NCBI GenBank assembly: GCA_934661765.1
Contig: CAKUJT010000003.1
Coordinates: 30,861-94,860, forward strand
Source: an uncultured Senegalimassilia sp.
Lineage (GTDB): Bacteria > Actinomycetota > Coriobacteriia > Coriobacteriales > Eggerthellaceae
Length of the DNA stretch: 64,000 nucleotides
Reading direction: 5' to 3'
Below are positions 50,454 through 59,492 of the stretch, piece by piece. Made by a program: the position numbers and the translations under genes. Every line of letters begins with the position of its first letter. Within the stretch, counting starts at the first letter, position 1. Under the pieces are notes generated by a model. The model ran no database searches. It saw only the letters and a program-made list of their open reading frames with translations, and was not told the DNA's origin.

Positions 50454-50468
50454 GGGAGCCATGAAGCT
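50454..50468 (+). other. attR core
   Basis: GGGAGCCATGAAGCT, identical to 13342-13356. Sequence to the right is the original chromosomal sequence downstream of tRNA-Asn. The stretch 50295-50453 to the left is phage DNA with a GC-rich hairpin (CCGCGCTG/CAGCGCGG) and no clear gene. Confidence 0.85.
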
Positions 50469-50470
50469 CC

Positions 50471-50505
50471 AAGAACCGCCAGCGCAAGTTGGCGGTTCTT
50501 TTTTT
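50471..50505 (+). terminator. Original host terminator of tRNA-Asn
   Basis: An 11-bp stem (50471-50481 with 50490-50500) and T tract directly after attR. Before integration it would have been located right behind the tRNA gene. Confidence 0.85.
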
Positions 50506-50532
50506 GTTTGAACGGATTCGTCTGAACGGATT

Positions 50533-50630
50533 CCCCCGTCTGCGGGGCGTCCGTTTTTCCCAACTGTGGGGGCGTTAGTTTCCCCGTCTGCGGGGGAGTC
50601 AATTTCCCTCTCTGTGGGGGTATCCGTTTT
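50533..50630. repeat. Four tandem 24-bp-class hairpin repeats
   Basis: Four units begin at about 50533, 50559, 50582 and 50606. Each has a C run, CTG-like loop and G run (for example CCCCGTCTGCGGGG) and ends in a T run. Two GAACGGATTC copies precede the first unit. They lie between the tRNA terminator and the ABC-F gene. Confidence 0.75.
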
Positions 50631-50663
50631 GCGCTCATTTCTCGGTGTTGTCTGCCCGCTCCC

Positions 50664-50694
50664 TTAGCGTGGTTTCGTTTTAACGCTAAAGGAG
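50664..50694 (+). promoter_or_regulatory. Leader hairpin touching the ABC-F ribosome-binding site
   Basis: TTAGCGT (50664-50670) pairs with ACGCTAA (50683-50689), whose last bases overlap the AAAGGAG ribosome-binding site (50688-50694). Confidence 0.45.
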
Positions 50695-50704
50695 TTGTCG
50701 CACC

Positions 50705-52792
50705 ATGATCATGCAGGTTGAGCATCTGTCGAAGTCGTTCGGCGGGCGCACGCTGTTCTCCGACGTCACGTTCAAGCTGGAGGAATACGACCGCCTGGCG
50801 CTCGTAGGCCCCAACGGCGCCGGTAAAACCACCATGCTCAACATCATCAGCGGCCGCGAGGACGCCGACGAGGGTCGCATCCTGTTCGCAAAGGGTGCCC
50901 GTGTGGGCTACCTGGAGCAGGAAGCCATCGAGATGCCCGATCGCCCCATCTTCGAGGAGGTCATGTCCTCGCAGGTGGAGATCCTGGAAGCCGAGCAGCG
51001 CCTGCGCGAGCTGGAGGAGTCGCTGGGCGACAACCCCACCGAGCGCCAGCTTGCCGCAGCCGGCCGCGCGCGGGACGCCTACGAGATGCTGGGCGGCTAC
51101 ACCATCGAGGCCAAGGTCCGCGGCGTGCTGTTCGGCCTGGGCTTCAAGGAAGGCGACATCAAGCAGGCCACCACGAACTTCTCCGGCGGCTGGCAGATGC
51201 GCATCGCGCTTGCCAAGCTGCTGGTCCGCAATCCCGAGGTGCTCATGCTCGACGAGCCCACAAACCACCTGGATCTTGAGTCGGTGAAGTGGCTTGAGGG
51301 CTTTTTGCGCGGCTACGAGGGCACCGTCATCGTGGTCAGCCACGACCGCGAGTTCATGGACAACATGATCGACCGCGTGGCCGAGGTGGCCAACGGCCGC
51401 GTCAACCTGTACAAGGGCAACTATTCCGCATACCTCAAGGCGCGCGAGGAGCGCATCGAGCGCCTGCGCCAGCAGCGCACCAAGCAGCTCGAGGAGATGA
51501 AGCACCTGGAGGACTTCGTCGAGCGTTTCCGCTACAAGGCCACCAAGGCCCGCCAGGCCCAGGAGCGCGCGCAGCGTCTGGAGCGCCTGAAAGAAGAGCT
51601 CATCGAGATCCCCGAGGAGAAGAAGCCCATTCACTTCAACTTCGTGCAGCCGCCGCGCACCGGCGACGAGGTGGTGCGCTGCCGCGGCCTGGTGAAGGCG
51701 TTCGGCGACAAGCGCGTCTACGACAATTTCGACTTCACCATGTACCGCGGCGACAAGGTGGCGCTCGTCGGCCCCAACGGCGCGGGCAAATCCACGCTTA
51801 TGAAGATGATCGCGGGCGTTATGAAGCCCGACGCCGGCACCATCGACTACGGCGTGCACGTGGCGCTGACTTACTATGCGCAGCACCAGCTAGAGGAGCT
51901 GCACGCGGGCAACACCGTGTTCGAGGAGCTCGACCACGTGGCGCCGGGCTGGAACATCAGCCAGGTGCGCAGCCTGCTCGGTGCCTTCCTGTTCGAGGGC
52001 GATGCCGTCGAGAAGAAGGTCAGCGTGCTCTCCGGCGGCGAGAAGGGCCGTCTGGCGCTGGCGAAGATGCTCGTGGCGCCCAAGCCGCTGCTGTGCCTTG
52101 ACGAGCCCACTAACCACCTGGATATCGCCAGCGCCGACGTGCTCGAGCAGGCGCTCAACCGCTTCGAGGGCACCATTCTGCTCATCACGCACGACCGCCA
52201 CCTCATCCGCAGCATCGCGAACCGTATCGTGGAGGTGAAGCCCGGCAAGGTCACCGTTTACGACGGCGACTACGACTACTACCTGTTCAAGTCCGGCCAG
52301 CTCGACGGGCCCGAGCCCACCGACGAGTCGCTCGTCGACGAGTTGATGGAGCGCAAACCTGCCGGAAAGGGCGGGTCGGGGAAGGGGAAGGCGTCGAAGA
52401 GCGCCTCCTCCGCGCCTTCTGCGCCCGCTTCGCCCGCGCCTGCCGCCTCGGCGGGCGAGCTGACGGCCAAGCGCGGCAGCTCGCCGAAGACCAAGGAGCA
52501 GAAGCGCCGTGAGGCTGAGGCGCGCAATCGCGCATACGCCGCGCTGAAGAACCACCGCAAGCGCATCGCCGAGCTCGATAAGCAGATGGAGCGCGACAAC
52601 GCCCGCATGGAGGAGCTGCTGGCGAAGATGGCCGACCCCGACTTCTACATCAACGAGGATGCGTCCTCGGACGCCGTTGCCGAGCACTCCAAGCTCAAGC
52701 AGCGCCTGGCCGCCGCCGAGGAGGAGTGGTTCATGCTCAACGAAGAGCTCGAAGAGGAGATGGCCAAACAGGCCGAGGCAATGGGCGTGTAG
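50705..52792 (+). CDS. ABC-F ATPase (ribosome-associated type)
   Basis: This 695-residue protein has two ATP-binding cassettes: Walker [12 protein letters not shown] and [11 protein letters not shown], signatures NFSGGWQMR and LSGGEKGRL, Walker [13 protein letters not shown] and [12 protein letters not shown]. The interdomain linker is long and charged (about residues 245-310). A C-terminal Ala/Ser/Lys linker and coiled coil resemble YdiF/Uup-type members. No membrane segments are present. ABC-F proteins act on stalled or antibiotic-bound ribosomes, though this one cannot be placed as resistance or housekeeping. Confidence 0.9.
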   Translation: MIMQVEHLSKSFGGRTLFSDVTFKLEEYDRLALVGPNGAGKTTMLNIISGREDADEGRILFAKGARVGYLEQEAIEMPDRPIFEEVMSSQVEILEAEQRLRELEESLGDNPTERQLAAAGRARDAYEMLGGYTIEAKVRGVLFGLGFKEGDIKQATTNFSGGWQMRIALAKLLVRNPEVLMLDEPTNHLDLESVKWLEGFLRGYEGTVIVVSHDREFMDNMIDRVAEVANGRVNLYKGNYSAYLKAREERIERLRQQRTKQLEEMKHLEDFVERFRYKATKARQAQERAQRLERLKEELIEIPEEKKPIHFNFVQPPRTGDEVVRCRGLVKAFGDKRVYDNFDFTMYRGDKVALVGPNGAGKSTLMKMIAGVMKPDAGTIDYGVHVALTYYAQHQLEELHAGNTVFEELDHVAPGWNISQVRSLLGAFLFEGDAVEKKVSVLSGGEKGRLALAKMLVAPKPLLCLDEPTNHLDIASADVLEQALNRFEGTILLITHDRHLIRSIANRIVEVKPGKVTVYDGDYDYYLFKSGQLDGPEPTDESLVDELMERKPAGKGGSGKGKASKSASSAPSAPASPAPAASAGELTAKRGSSPKTKEQKRREAEARNRAYAALKNHRKRIAELDKQMERDNARMEELLAKMADPDFYINEDASSDAVAEHSKLKQRLAAAEEEWFMLNEELEEEMAKQAEAMGV

Positions 52793-53054
52793 GAGCGCTG
52801 TGCCGGATGCGCGATTGCGCGCCCGGCGGCGTTTGGCGTTGTCGGGGCTCGGTCATTTGGGGTTGTGGCGCCTGTGGGCGCGCGACGCCGGGAAGCTGCC
52901 CGAGTGGGCAGGCGCGCCTCGGCGGGAAGCTACGGGCGCCATGCTGTAGATGCTGACGCGTCGCGGTTGCCGAATGGCATGAACGGGCAGGCGCGCCTCG
53001 ATGAGAGACCGCGAGTGCGCATAAGTCGGATCGTTTGGACGAAAGGTTGCAAGG

Positions 53055-53516
53055 ATGCTGAACATCGTGTTGGTGGAGCCTGAGATCCCTCAAAACACGG
53101 GGAATGTAGCGCGCACGTGCGCGTGCATCGGCGCGCGGCTGCATCTGGTGGAGCCCATGGGCTTCGCCGTTACGCAGCGCAACCTTGCGCGCGCGGGGTG
53201 CGACTACTGGGACGACGTCGACATCGTGCGCTGGTCGTGCGCTGACGAATTCTTCGAGGCCCATGCCGCCGATGAGCTGCACCTGTTCACGGGGCACGTG
53301 GAGCGCAGCTTCGCCGACGTCGCGTACGGTCCGGATGCCTGGCTGGTGTTCGGGCGCGAAAGCCGCGGGCTCGACGAGGCCGTTATGCAGCGTTTCGAGT
53401 CCGCCTGCGTGCGTATCCCCATGCGCGACGGCATGCGTAGCTTAAACTTAAGCAATTCGGTTGCAATAGCCGCATACGAGGCTTTGCGCCAGCAAAACTG
53501 GCCCGGCCTGGCATAA
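53055..53516 (+). CDS. trmL: tRNA (cytidine/uridine-34 2'-O)-methyltransferase TrmL
   Basis: This 153-residue SPOUT methyltransferase modifies the wobble base of tRNA-Leu. Family motifs: EPEIPQNTGNVARTCA near the start, LVFGRESRGLD in the middle, and the knot end MRSLNLSNSVAIAAYEALRQ. Length is typical. AAGG precedes the ATG. The 260 bases upstream show no gene. Confidence 0.93.
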   Translation: MLNIVLVEPEIPQNTGNVARTCACIGARLHLVEPMGFAVTQRNLARAGCDYWDDVDIVRWSCADEFFEAHAADELHLFTGHVERSFADVAYGPDAWLVFGRESRGLDEAVMQRFESACVRIPMRDGMRSLNLSNSVAIAAYEALRQQNWPGLA

Positions 53517-53556
53517 CGGCGACTTTTGAGACGAGCGGGGGAAGGGAGGGAAGGCG

Positions 53557-54924
53557 ATGGCGGAGCAGAACGCGCACGACGACGAGCGCGACACGGCGGA
53601 TCTGGCCGCCGGAGACACGTCGGATTCGGCCGTCGATGATACGACGGGTTCGACTACCGGCGATGCGGCTGATTTGGCTGCCGACGACACGGCTGATCTG
53701 GCGGCTGGCGACGCGACGGACTTGACTGCCGCTGATGTTGCGCGCTCTCAGGCGCCCGCTGAGCAGCCGACGCCCGCCGGCCGTGCCGTCAGCCCTTCCC
53801 CCAGCCCTACTCCCACGTTCGCTGCAACCGATCGCCCCGCGCGCCGCGCGCGCAGGCTGCGGTGGAAGCCCGGCATCACTCGTCCCATGATGGCGCTCTC
53901 GGCCGCGTCGTTCGCCCTGATGGTGGCGGGCGTCGGCGGTTACGTATCCGCAATCCCGGCCGTGGTTGCCGGCGACAAGCCCAACACGGTGGTCATTCCG
54001 TTGGAGTCGGCGCTGTGGCTTGACGGCCAGATGCGCGAGGTCCAGGCAGGCCCTGCGAACTCGACGCGTGCGGTGGGCCCCTTGACGATCGAAGGGTCGA
54101 AGACCGATGTCGCTGCGCCAGATGCTGCGGCTGCTTTGGGCATTGGCTCGAGCTCCGGCATGCTGGGCGTTGCGTCGCTGACCGGGGTATCTACGGCTTC
54201 CTCGGTGGATTCGTCGTTCACCCGCGCCCAGCAGATCGCCGGCGGCGCCTCGGCTGCGTCGGGGTCTGGTTCCGTGTCGGGCTCCGCGGCTTCCGGCGGC
54301 TCGTCGCAGGCGGGCTCGGGGTCTGCTGGAAGCGGCGGTTCCTCGTCCGGTTCCGGCTCCGGTTCGGGTAACTCCGGCGGTTCGGGCGGCGCGTCGGGCG
54401 ACGCGAGCGGTTCGGGCTCGGGTTCGGAAAGCGCCGGCGGCTCCGACTTCGGTTCCTCACCTGCGCCTGCTGCGCCCACGGCCGAGCAGGAGGCGGCGGC
54501 GTATGCCGTGCTGGTGGACCATCAGGCCCGCGTGAACGCATACCTTACGCGCTTGAACAACGCTGTCGTCGCATTCGACAACGACTGCATGAGCACGTCG
54601 CGCCCCCTTCGCCAAAGCGATTACAACGAGTGCGCCGCCATAGACAGTCAAACGCTCACCGACTTCCTGCTGCTGCGTAATTCGGACGCGTTCGCCGATG
54701 GCTCGCGTTGGCTGGAGCAGAAGAGCAACCTTCAGCGTGCCTACATCGCGTTGGACCGGTACCTCTCCGTCATCTACGACGCGTGGGGGTTGAATTTGGA
54801 ATACGATAACCCGGCGGAAGGGGTTGATCGCTGGATGGAACCCGTTCGCGCCGATCAGGATGCCTCCGGCAACAGCATAAGGGCTGCGCAATTGAACGAG
54901 ACGTTAGCGAGCATCAGCCTATGA
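53557..54924 (+). CDS. Single-pass membrane protein with Gly/Ser-rich linker
   Basis: This 455-residue protein has an acidic, repetitive cytoplasmic N-terminus (Asp/Ala/Thr units to residue ~65) and a membrane helix near residues 113-133. An external Gly/Ser-rich stretch (about residues 225-305) leads to a helical C-terminal domain with QEAAAYAVLVDHQARVNAYL. Its stop overlaps the kinase gene start. Function unknown; linked to the kinase-FHA module. Confidence 0.65.
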   Translation: MAEQNAHDDERDTADLAAGDTSDSAVDDTTGSTTGDAADLAADDTADLAAGDATDLTAADVARSQAPAEQPTPAGRAVSPSPSPTPTFAATDRPARRARRLRWKPGITRPMMALSAASFALMVAGVGGYVSAIPAVVAGDKPNTVVIPLESALWLDGQMREVQAGPANSTRAVGPLTIEGSKTDVAAPDAAAALGIGSSSGMLGVASLTGVSTASSVDSSFTRAQQIAGGASAASGSGSVSGSAASGGSSQAGSGSAGSGGSSSGSGSGSGNSGGSGGASGDASGSGSGSESAGGSDFGSSPAPAAPTAEQEAAAYAVLVDHQARVNAYLTRLNNAVVAFDNDCMSTSRPLRQSDYNECAAIDSQTLTDFLLLRNSDAFADGSRWLEQKSNLQRAYIALDRYLSVIYDAWGLNLEYDNPAEGVDRWMEPVRADQDASGNSIRAAQLNETLASISL

Positions 54925-56852
54925 GCGGGTCGGTTGATAAGGGCGGCGTGCTCGCCTCGTCGGGCGCCGTTCAGGGCATGCGCCTGGTGCGCGTGGCGGA
55001 TTTCAGCGCGCCGCTTTCGCTTTCCGATGTCGATCGGCCGTCCTATGTGCGCCGTTTCGTCACGTTGTTCGTGTCGCAGGGCCAGGGGCATCGCGGCGGC
55101 ACGGGCCGCGTTGAGCACGCGCGCAACGCGCAGGGCGAGCATCTGGCGCTCAAGCTGCTCTCGCTTCCGCATCGCCGTGATGGCGAAACCGAGGACGATC
55201 ATGCCCGCCGTGTGCGTGCCTCGCGTGCCGCGTTTGAGCGCGAATACGAATGCCATATCCTGCTGTCGGGGCTGAAGGGCTTTCCCCGTCTGTACGGCCG
55301 CGGGACCGTCGACGGGGTGCCGTGCATCGTCATGGAATGGGTCAAGGGCATCACCTTGGACCGCGTGCGCCGGCAGCTTGCCGTCGACGGTTGCGGCCGC
55401 GTGAGCCCGCTGGTGGCGGCGCGCCTGGGCCGCGACCTGTTCGACCTGGTGGCGCGCATGGGGTATGTGGAAGGCGGGTTCGTGCACCGCGACATCAGCC
55501 CGCGCAACGTCATGGTGCGCACGTCGCGGCTGTCCTTGGAGCAGCAGGTGGACGAGGGCGTGTTCGACCTGTACCTCATCGACTTCGGGTCGTCGGCCGA
55601 ATCGGAGCCGCGCTCCACGTCGTTTACCAGCGAGAACGCGGTGTTCCGCGGCGCTACCGCCGATTTCGCGCCGCCCGAGATGCTCAGCGACGACATCCCG
55701 GGCCTGGCCGAGCTGCGTAAATCGCCGGCGATCGACGTGTACGCAGCGGCAAGCGTGGTGTACCAGCTGGCGTGCGGGCAGGCTCCTTACGACTTGCATG
55801 CGGTTACGGAAGACGGGGCGCCTGTTTCGCCGTATCGCGCGAAGATGGCCGCTCCCGCGCCGGCTGCGGTGATGGCGCATGCCCGAGCCGAGGAGCTGCT
55901 CGAGGCGCTTGCCGGCGAACCCGAGGTGGCGGTTGCGGTGCAGCACGCGCAGGACACGCTGTCCGCGCCAATGGGCGTGACGGAGGCGACCGAGGCGCTG
56001 TCCTTCGTGGACGAGCAGTTGGGTATCGTGTTGGGCGATTGCCTGGCTCGCGGGCAATCCGATCGCCCCGATGCCGCGGCGGTCCGCGATGCGCTGTCGT
56101 CGTTTTCCATCCACTACGCCGACAACGTGGAGCGGTCGTTTTGCGGCCGTCCGCTGGTGCCGTGCGTGCCTGGTGGGTTCGCCGCGTCGGCGCTTGATGT
56201 GGCCGATTCCACGCTTGCTCATGTGCGCGTGGCGTGCAAGGGCGTTGCGGCGGCGGCGTTGGCGGGGGTTGCGGTCTCGGCGGGCGTGCTTGCCAACGGG
56301 GCGCAGGCGTCGCTTGATGCGGCTGGTTTTGCCTGGTCGGGCGGCGTTCCTGGAATTGCGGTGGTAGCGGCGGCGCTGTTCCCGGCGCTGGTGGGGCTGT
56401 CGCTGCGCTTCGGCGGCTCGCGCACCACGGCGGGCTTTTTGCGCGGCACGGCGGGCCTTGCGGTCACGTTCGCGGCGTTGTGGCAGGTGCTTTCCGACAT
56501 GCGTTTCGAGGCGGCGGCCCAGCAGCATCTGCTTTACATGGCGTTGGTGGCTGCCACGGCGGCTGGCTGGTGCATCATAGTGGCCGATTTCACGCTGAAC
56601 GTGGCGTTACCCCAGATGATTCGCCGTAAGGCGTTACCGTCGGGGGATTCCGACGAAGCCGTGGCGCTTCCGAGTGCGACAGCGCCGGCTCTTGAGGGCA
56701 AAGCCGGGAAGGGCGAAACGCAGAAGGTTTGCGGCACCGACTCGCAACCTGAGTACGAGGTCGACGACCCGGCAGGTGAGGCTTCGGACGCAAATGCCCA
56801 GTTTGCGGGCAAACGCGATGTGTTGGATGACGATTTGAGCGAAGGAGCGTGA
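54921..56852 (+). CDS. Ser/Thr protein kinase-like membrane protein
   Basis: This 643-residue protein has a eukaryotic-type kinase domain: a Lys in HLALKLLSL, the HRD-type loop FVHRDISPRNVMV (about residue 188), the DFG motif LIDFGSS and ATADFAPPEML. A second part (about residues 430-560) has several membrane helices, and the tail is acidic. The Gly-rich loop is not obvious. It overlaps both neighbours and likely phosphorylates targets read by the adjacent FHA protein. Confidence 0.85.
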   Translation: MSGSVDKGGVLASSGAVQGMRLVRVADFSAPLSLSDVDRPSYVRRFVTLFVSQGQGHRGGTGRVEHARNAQGEHLALKLLSLPHRRDGETEDDHARRVRASRAAFEREYECHILLSGLKGFPRLYGRGTVDGVPCIVMEWVKGITLDRVRRQLAVDGCGRVSPLVAARLGRDLFDLVARMGYVEGGFVHRDISPRNVMVRTSRLSLEQQVDEGVFDLYLIDFGSSAESEPRSTSFTSENAVFRGATADFAPPEMLSDDIPGLAELRKSPAIDVYAAASVVYQLACGQAPYDLHAVTEDGAPVSPYRAKMAAPAPAAVMAHARAEELLEALAGEPEVAVAVQHAQDTLSAPMGVTEATEALSFVDEQLGIVLGDCLARGQSDRPDAAAVRDALSSFSIHYADNVERSFCGRPLVPCVPGGFAASALDVADSTLAHVRVACKGVAAAALAGVAVSAGVLANGAQASLDAAGFAWSGGVPGIAVVAAALFPALVGLSLRFGGSRTTAGFLRGTAGLAVTFAALWQVLSDMRFEAAAQQHLLYMALVAATAAGWCIIVADFTLNVALPQMIRRKALPSGDSDEAVALPSATAPALEGKAGKGETQKVCGTDSQPEYEVDDPAGEASDANAQFAGKRDVLDDDLSEGA

Positions 56853-56857
56853 GGCTG

Positions 56858-57841
56858 ATGGCGACGGAGTTGACGCCGTGCGGCGCCTTGTTCGAGACCA
56901 TGAAGCGTTATGGCGGCATCAGCCATAAGGACCTGGCGCGCCTGGTGCTGTCCGGCCGCCCGCTTGCCGATGGCAAAAGCCCGCTGTCGCGTTGCGACGA
57001 CCGCACGTGGGTCTCGCGCTTCATCGTGCATGCCCCCGTGGGCTCGCTGCAAGACCGGTACTTTTGCGATTGGGGTGTAGCGGCCCTTCGCGTTTCGGCG
57101 CGCCTGCGCTCCCGCGACGGGAAGGGCCTGTCGGCCGAGGAAGCGTTGTCGCTGGTCATGAACCAGGGCGGCGCGCTCATGGAGCAGGCCTTGCGCGAAT
57201 GCCACCAGGACCTGGCGCTGTACCGCAACGTGCTGGAGCGCCTGGCTCGCGGTGCGGGCTACAGCGTGGAGGAGCGCTCCGAGCTTGCCATGGTGCTGTT
57301 CGTGGCGGCGGGATGCAGCGCGAACGTGAAGCGCGCATGCGCCTATGTGCTCGATTACGTGAAGACGGTGCACGGCGGAAGGCTGGAAACCGTTCCCGCC
57401 GCCGTTATGGACCAGGGCGAGCAGCCCGGCGAGGCGTCCGCCGACCCGCGCGAGCAGGCGCAGGCGTTGGGCCTTTTGCGCATGGTGGGAGGCCTGGTTT
57501 CCGGGGGGTTGCACTGGGTGCAGCCGCTTTCCGACGGCGTGGAGATCGGCGCGCTGGCCCTGGGGCCTGACGACATCAACGACGTGGAGCCCGATGTGTC
57601 GGGCCATCATCTGCGCGTTTGGTGCAACGAGGCGGGCCGGTGGTGCGTGCAGGGCCTGGGAAGCTCCAACGGCACCGTGCTGATCAGCGGCGAAGACGGC
57701 TCCGAGACGGTGGTGGAACCGGCGCGCACGGGCGCTTCCGTATGCGCGCAACCGGTCGAGGTGCACGCCGGCGACGAGTTGGTTCTTGCCGGGTCGACCC
57801 GGTTCATGTTGATCGAAGGCATGCCGGAAAGTTGGGAATAG
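56858..57841 (+). CDS. FHA-domain protein
   Basis: This 327-residue protein has a helical N-terminal part and a C-terminal forkhead-associated domain with DVSGHHLRVWC, GLGSSNGTVLI and HAGDELVLAGSTRFML. FHA domains bind phosphothreonine. GAAGGAG at 56841-56847 favours the ATG at 56858 over the overlapping GTG. It is the third gene in the membrane protein-kinase-FHA operon. Confidence 0.85.
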   Translation: MATELTPCGALFETMKRYGGISHKDLARLVLSGRPLADGKSPLSRCDDRTWVSRFIVHAPVGSLQDRYFCDWGVAALRVSARLRSRDGKGLSAEEALSLVMNQGGALMEQALRECHQDLALYRNVLERLARGAGYSVEERSELAMVLFVAAGCSANVKRACAYVLDYVKTVHGGRLETVPAAVMDQGEQPGEASADPREQAQALGLLRMVGGLVSGGLHWVQPLSDGVEIGALALGPDDINDVEPDVSGHHLRVWCNEAGRWCVQGLGSSNGTVLISGEDGSETVVEPARTGASVCAQPVEVHAGDELVLAGSTRFMLIEGMPESWE

Positions 57842-57909
57842 CAACACGCCGGCTGGAGCGCCGGCGTGTTGGTTTTGAAGTGCGGACGATGCAGGTATCG
57901 TCCGCACTT
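57842..57909. terminator. Tandem convergent terminators
   Basis: Two hairpins follow the FHA gene: 57842-57853 with 57860-57871 plus TTTT, and a 13-bp stem 57878-57890 with 57897-57909 followed by TTGGTTTT. They stop transcription from both sides between convergent genes. Confidence 0.8.
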
Positions 57910-57969
57910 TTGGTTTTGAGAGGGCGAGTCGTGCACGCGCTCGAGGAAGCGGCGTGGGCGATCGCCCTC

Positions 57970-58578
57970 TTACGCTTCCTGCTCGTGGGGGAGCAGCGGG
58001 GCTAGGAAACCTTTGTCGGCGAGCGCGCGGCCGATGGCCTCAAGGGCTTCGTCGCTCGGAGCCGACACCAGGTGATAGTGGTATCCCGAGGTGGCGGTGC
58101 TCAACGGCGAGGATTTTCCGCTTTCGATATCGTTGATGAACCGTTCGATATCCGCCTGGTCGGCGATCTCTAAAGGTGCAGTGATGCGACCGTAGGCGCG
58201 ATGGCTGATGGACACGTTGTGCACGCGCCCGCCGAGCGCGATGATGGTTTGCAGCTCCTCCCTGGTTTGCTCGACCTCGTGATGCAGCTTGAACGTGCGG
58301 GCTGGCTCGTCAAGGCGCATGGTCGGTTGCTCTGCGGCGTTTTGCGTCATGGTTTGCGTTGCGTTTTGAGTTGAGGTTTGCGCGGCATCTGCCAGCACGT
58401 AGCCCTTCGTGGTTGCCACGATGCTTGCGCCTGCCTCGCGCAGCAGCGCGATGTCCTGCACGATGATCTGCCGGCTGACGTTGAGGGTGCTTGCAAGCTG
58501 ACCGCCGGATACCGGTGCGTCGGCTGATCGGAGCGCATCGAGCAGAGACGCGCGCCTGGCCTCGGATTTCGCTGCCAT
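57970..58578 (-). CDS. niaR: NAD biosynthesis repressor NiaR
   Basis: This 202-residue regulator has an N-terminal HTH (VSGGQLASTLNVSRQIIVQD) and a C-terminal 3H domain with characteristic His residues (FKLHHEVEQ, SISHRAYGRI, SGYHYHLV). NiaR represses NAD synthesis genes when nicotinate is present. An unusual Thr/Gln/Asn-rich linker (about residues 66-88) separates the domains. It is last in nadA-nadB-nadC-niaR, so the operon probably controls itself. Confidence 0.9.
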   Translation of the reverse strand: MAAKSEARRASLLDALRSADAPVSGGQLASTLNVSRQIIVQDIALLREAGASIVATTKGYVLADAAQTSTQNATQTMTQNAAEQPTMRLDEPARTFKLHHEVEQTREELQTIIALGGRVHNVSISHRAYGRITAPLEIADQADIERFINDIESGKSSPLSTATSGYHYHLVSAPSDEALEAIGRALADKGFLAPLLPHEQEA

Positions 58579-58580
58579 TG

Positions 58581-59492
58581 CTACTGCCCGCTTCCCCGGT
58601 TTATGTCGGTGACCGGTGTGTTGCCGTCAGCGGCATTGTCGTCTAGCATGCGCAGGTGCTTCATGGATACGTCTAGGATGGGCGCCGAGTGGGTGAGCGC
58701 GCCGCTGGATACGAAGTCGATGCCCAGGTCGGCGATGGCTTGCACGTTGTGCGCGTCGATGTTGCCGGAGCACTCGGTCTTCGCGCGCCCGTCGATGAAT
58801 GCGACGGCCGCAGCCATGGCGTCGTGGTCCATGTTGTCGAGCATGATGATGTCGGCTCCGGCGGCGATTGCCTCCTCGACCTGCGCGAACGTCTCGCACT
58901 CTACCTCGATTTCGCGCACGAACGGGGCGTAGGCGCGCGCGGCCTCGATGGCTTCGCGCACGCCGCCCGCGGCGGCGATGTGGTTGTCCTTCAGCAGCAC
59001 CCCGTCGGAGAGGTTGTAGCGGTGGTTGCGCCCGCCACCGCACCTGACGGCCTCCTTCTCGAACACGCGCATGTTCGGCGTGGTTTTGCGCGTGTCCACC
59101 AGCTGGGTGGTGCTGCCCTCGAGGAGCTCAGCCACGCGGTGCGTGTAGGTGGCGATGCCGCTCATGCGCTGCAGGTAGTTCAAGGCCACGCGCTCGCCCG
59201 ACAGCAGCACGCGCACGTCGCCGGTCACCGTCGCAAGCGTCTGACCTGCGCAAACGTTGTCGCCGTCCGCGGCGAAGCGCTGGACGCGCGTTTTGGGGTC
59301 CAAGATGGCGAACGTGCGCTCGAACACGTCGAGGCCGCACAGCACGCCGTCGGCCTTCGCGATCAGGTCCACGGCGGCGGGGCGTGCGTCGGGCATGATG
59401 GAGGCGGTGGAAACGTCCTCGTTGGTGATGTCCTCGGCCAGCGCCTGGCGGATAAGCGGCTCGGCCACGGTTGTCAGCGTGATGGGGTTCAT
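58581..59492 (-). CDS. nadC: Nicotinate-nucleotide diphosphorylase (carboxylating)
   Basis: This 303-residue enzyme converts quinolinate plus PRPP to nicotinate mononucleotide. Signatures: ALAEDITNEDVST, ERVALNYLQRMSGIAT, DTRKTTPNMRVFEKEAVRCG, HRYNLSDGVLLKDNHI, and DIIMLDNMD. AAGGAGGT precedes the ATG, which overlaps the nadB stop (ATGA). Length is normal. Confidence 0.95.
   Translation of the reverse strand: MNPITLTTVAEPLIRQALAEDITNEDVSTASIMPDARPAAVDLIAKADGVLCGLDVFERTFAILDPKTRVQRFAADGDNVCAGQTLATVTGDVRVLLSGERVALNYLQRMSGIATYTHRVAELLEGSTTQLVDTRKTTPNMRVFEKEAVRCGGGRNHRYNLSDGVLLKDNHIAAAGGVREAIEAARAYAPFVREIEVECETFAQVEEAIAAGADIIMLDNMDHDAMAAAVAFIDGRAKTECSGNIDAHNVQAIADLGIDFVSSGALTHSAPILDVSMKHLRMLDDNAADGNTPVTDINRGSGQ

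Larger units (their letters stand above)
13342..50468. mobile_element. Integrated temperate siphovirus-like prophage with a DGR
   Basis: The element is bounded by a 15-bp direct repeat (13342-13356 and 50454-50468) at the tRNA-Asn 3' end. It contains, in order, integrase, lysogeny control, recombination/replication, HNH-terminase, head, tail, DGR and lysis modules, about 37.1 kb in all. Gene order fits an HK97-type, non-contractile-tailed phage. No inactivated structural gene is seen, so it may be inducible. Confidence 0.93.

Noticed and set aside
50360..51886. A 508-residue leftward open frame crossing attR
   Set aside because: Most of it mirrors the ABC-F gene. Only its last part matters, because it supplies the integrase extension after excision.
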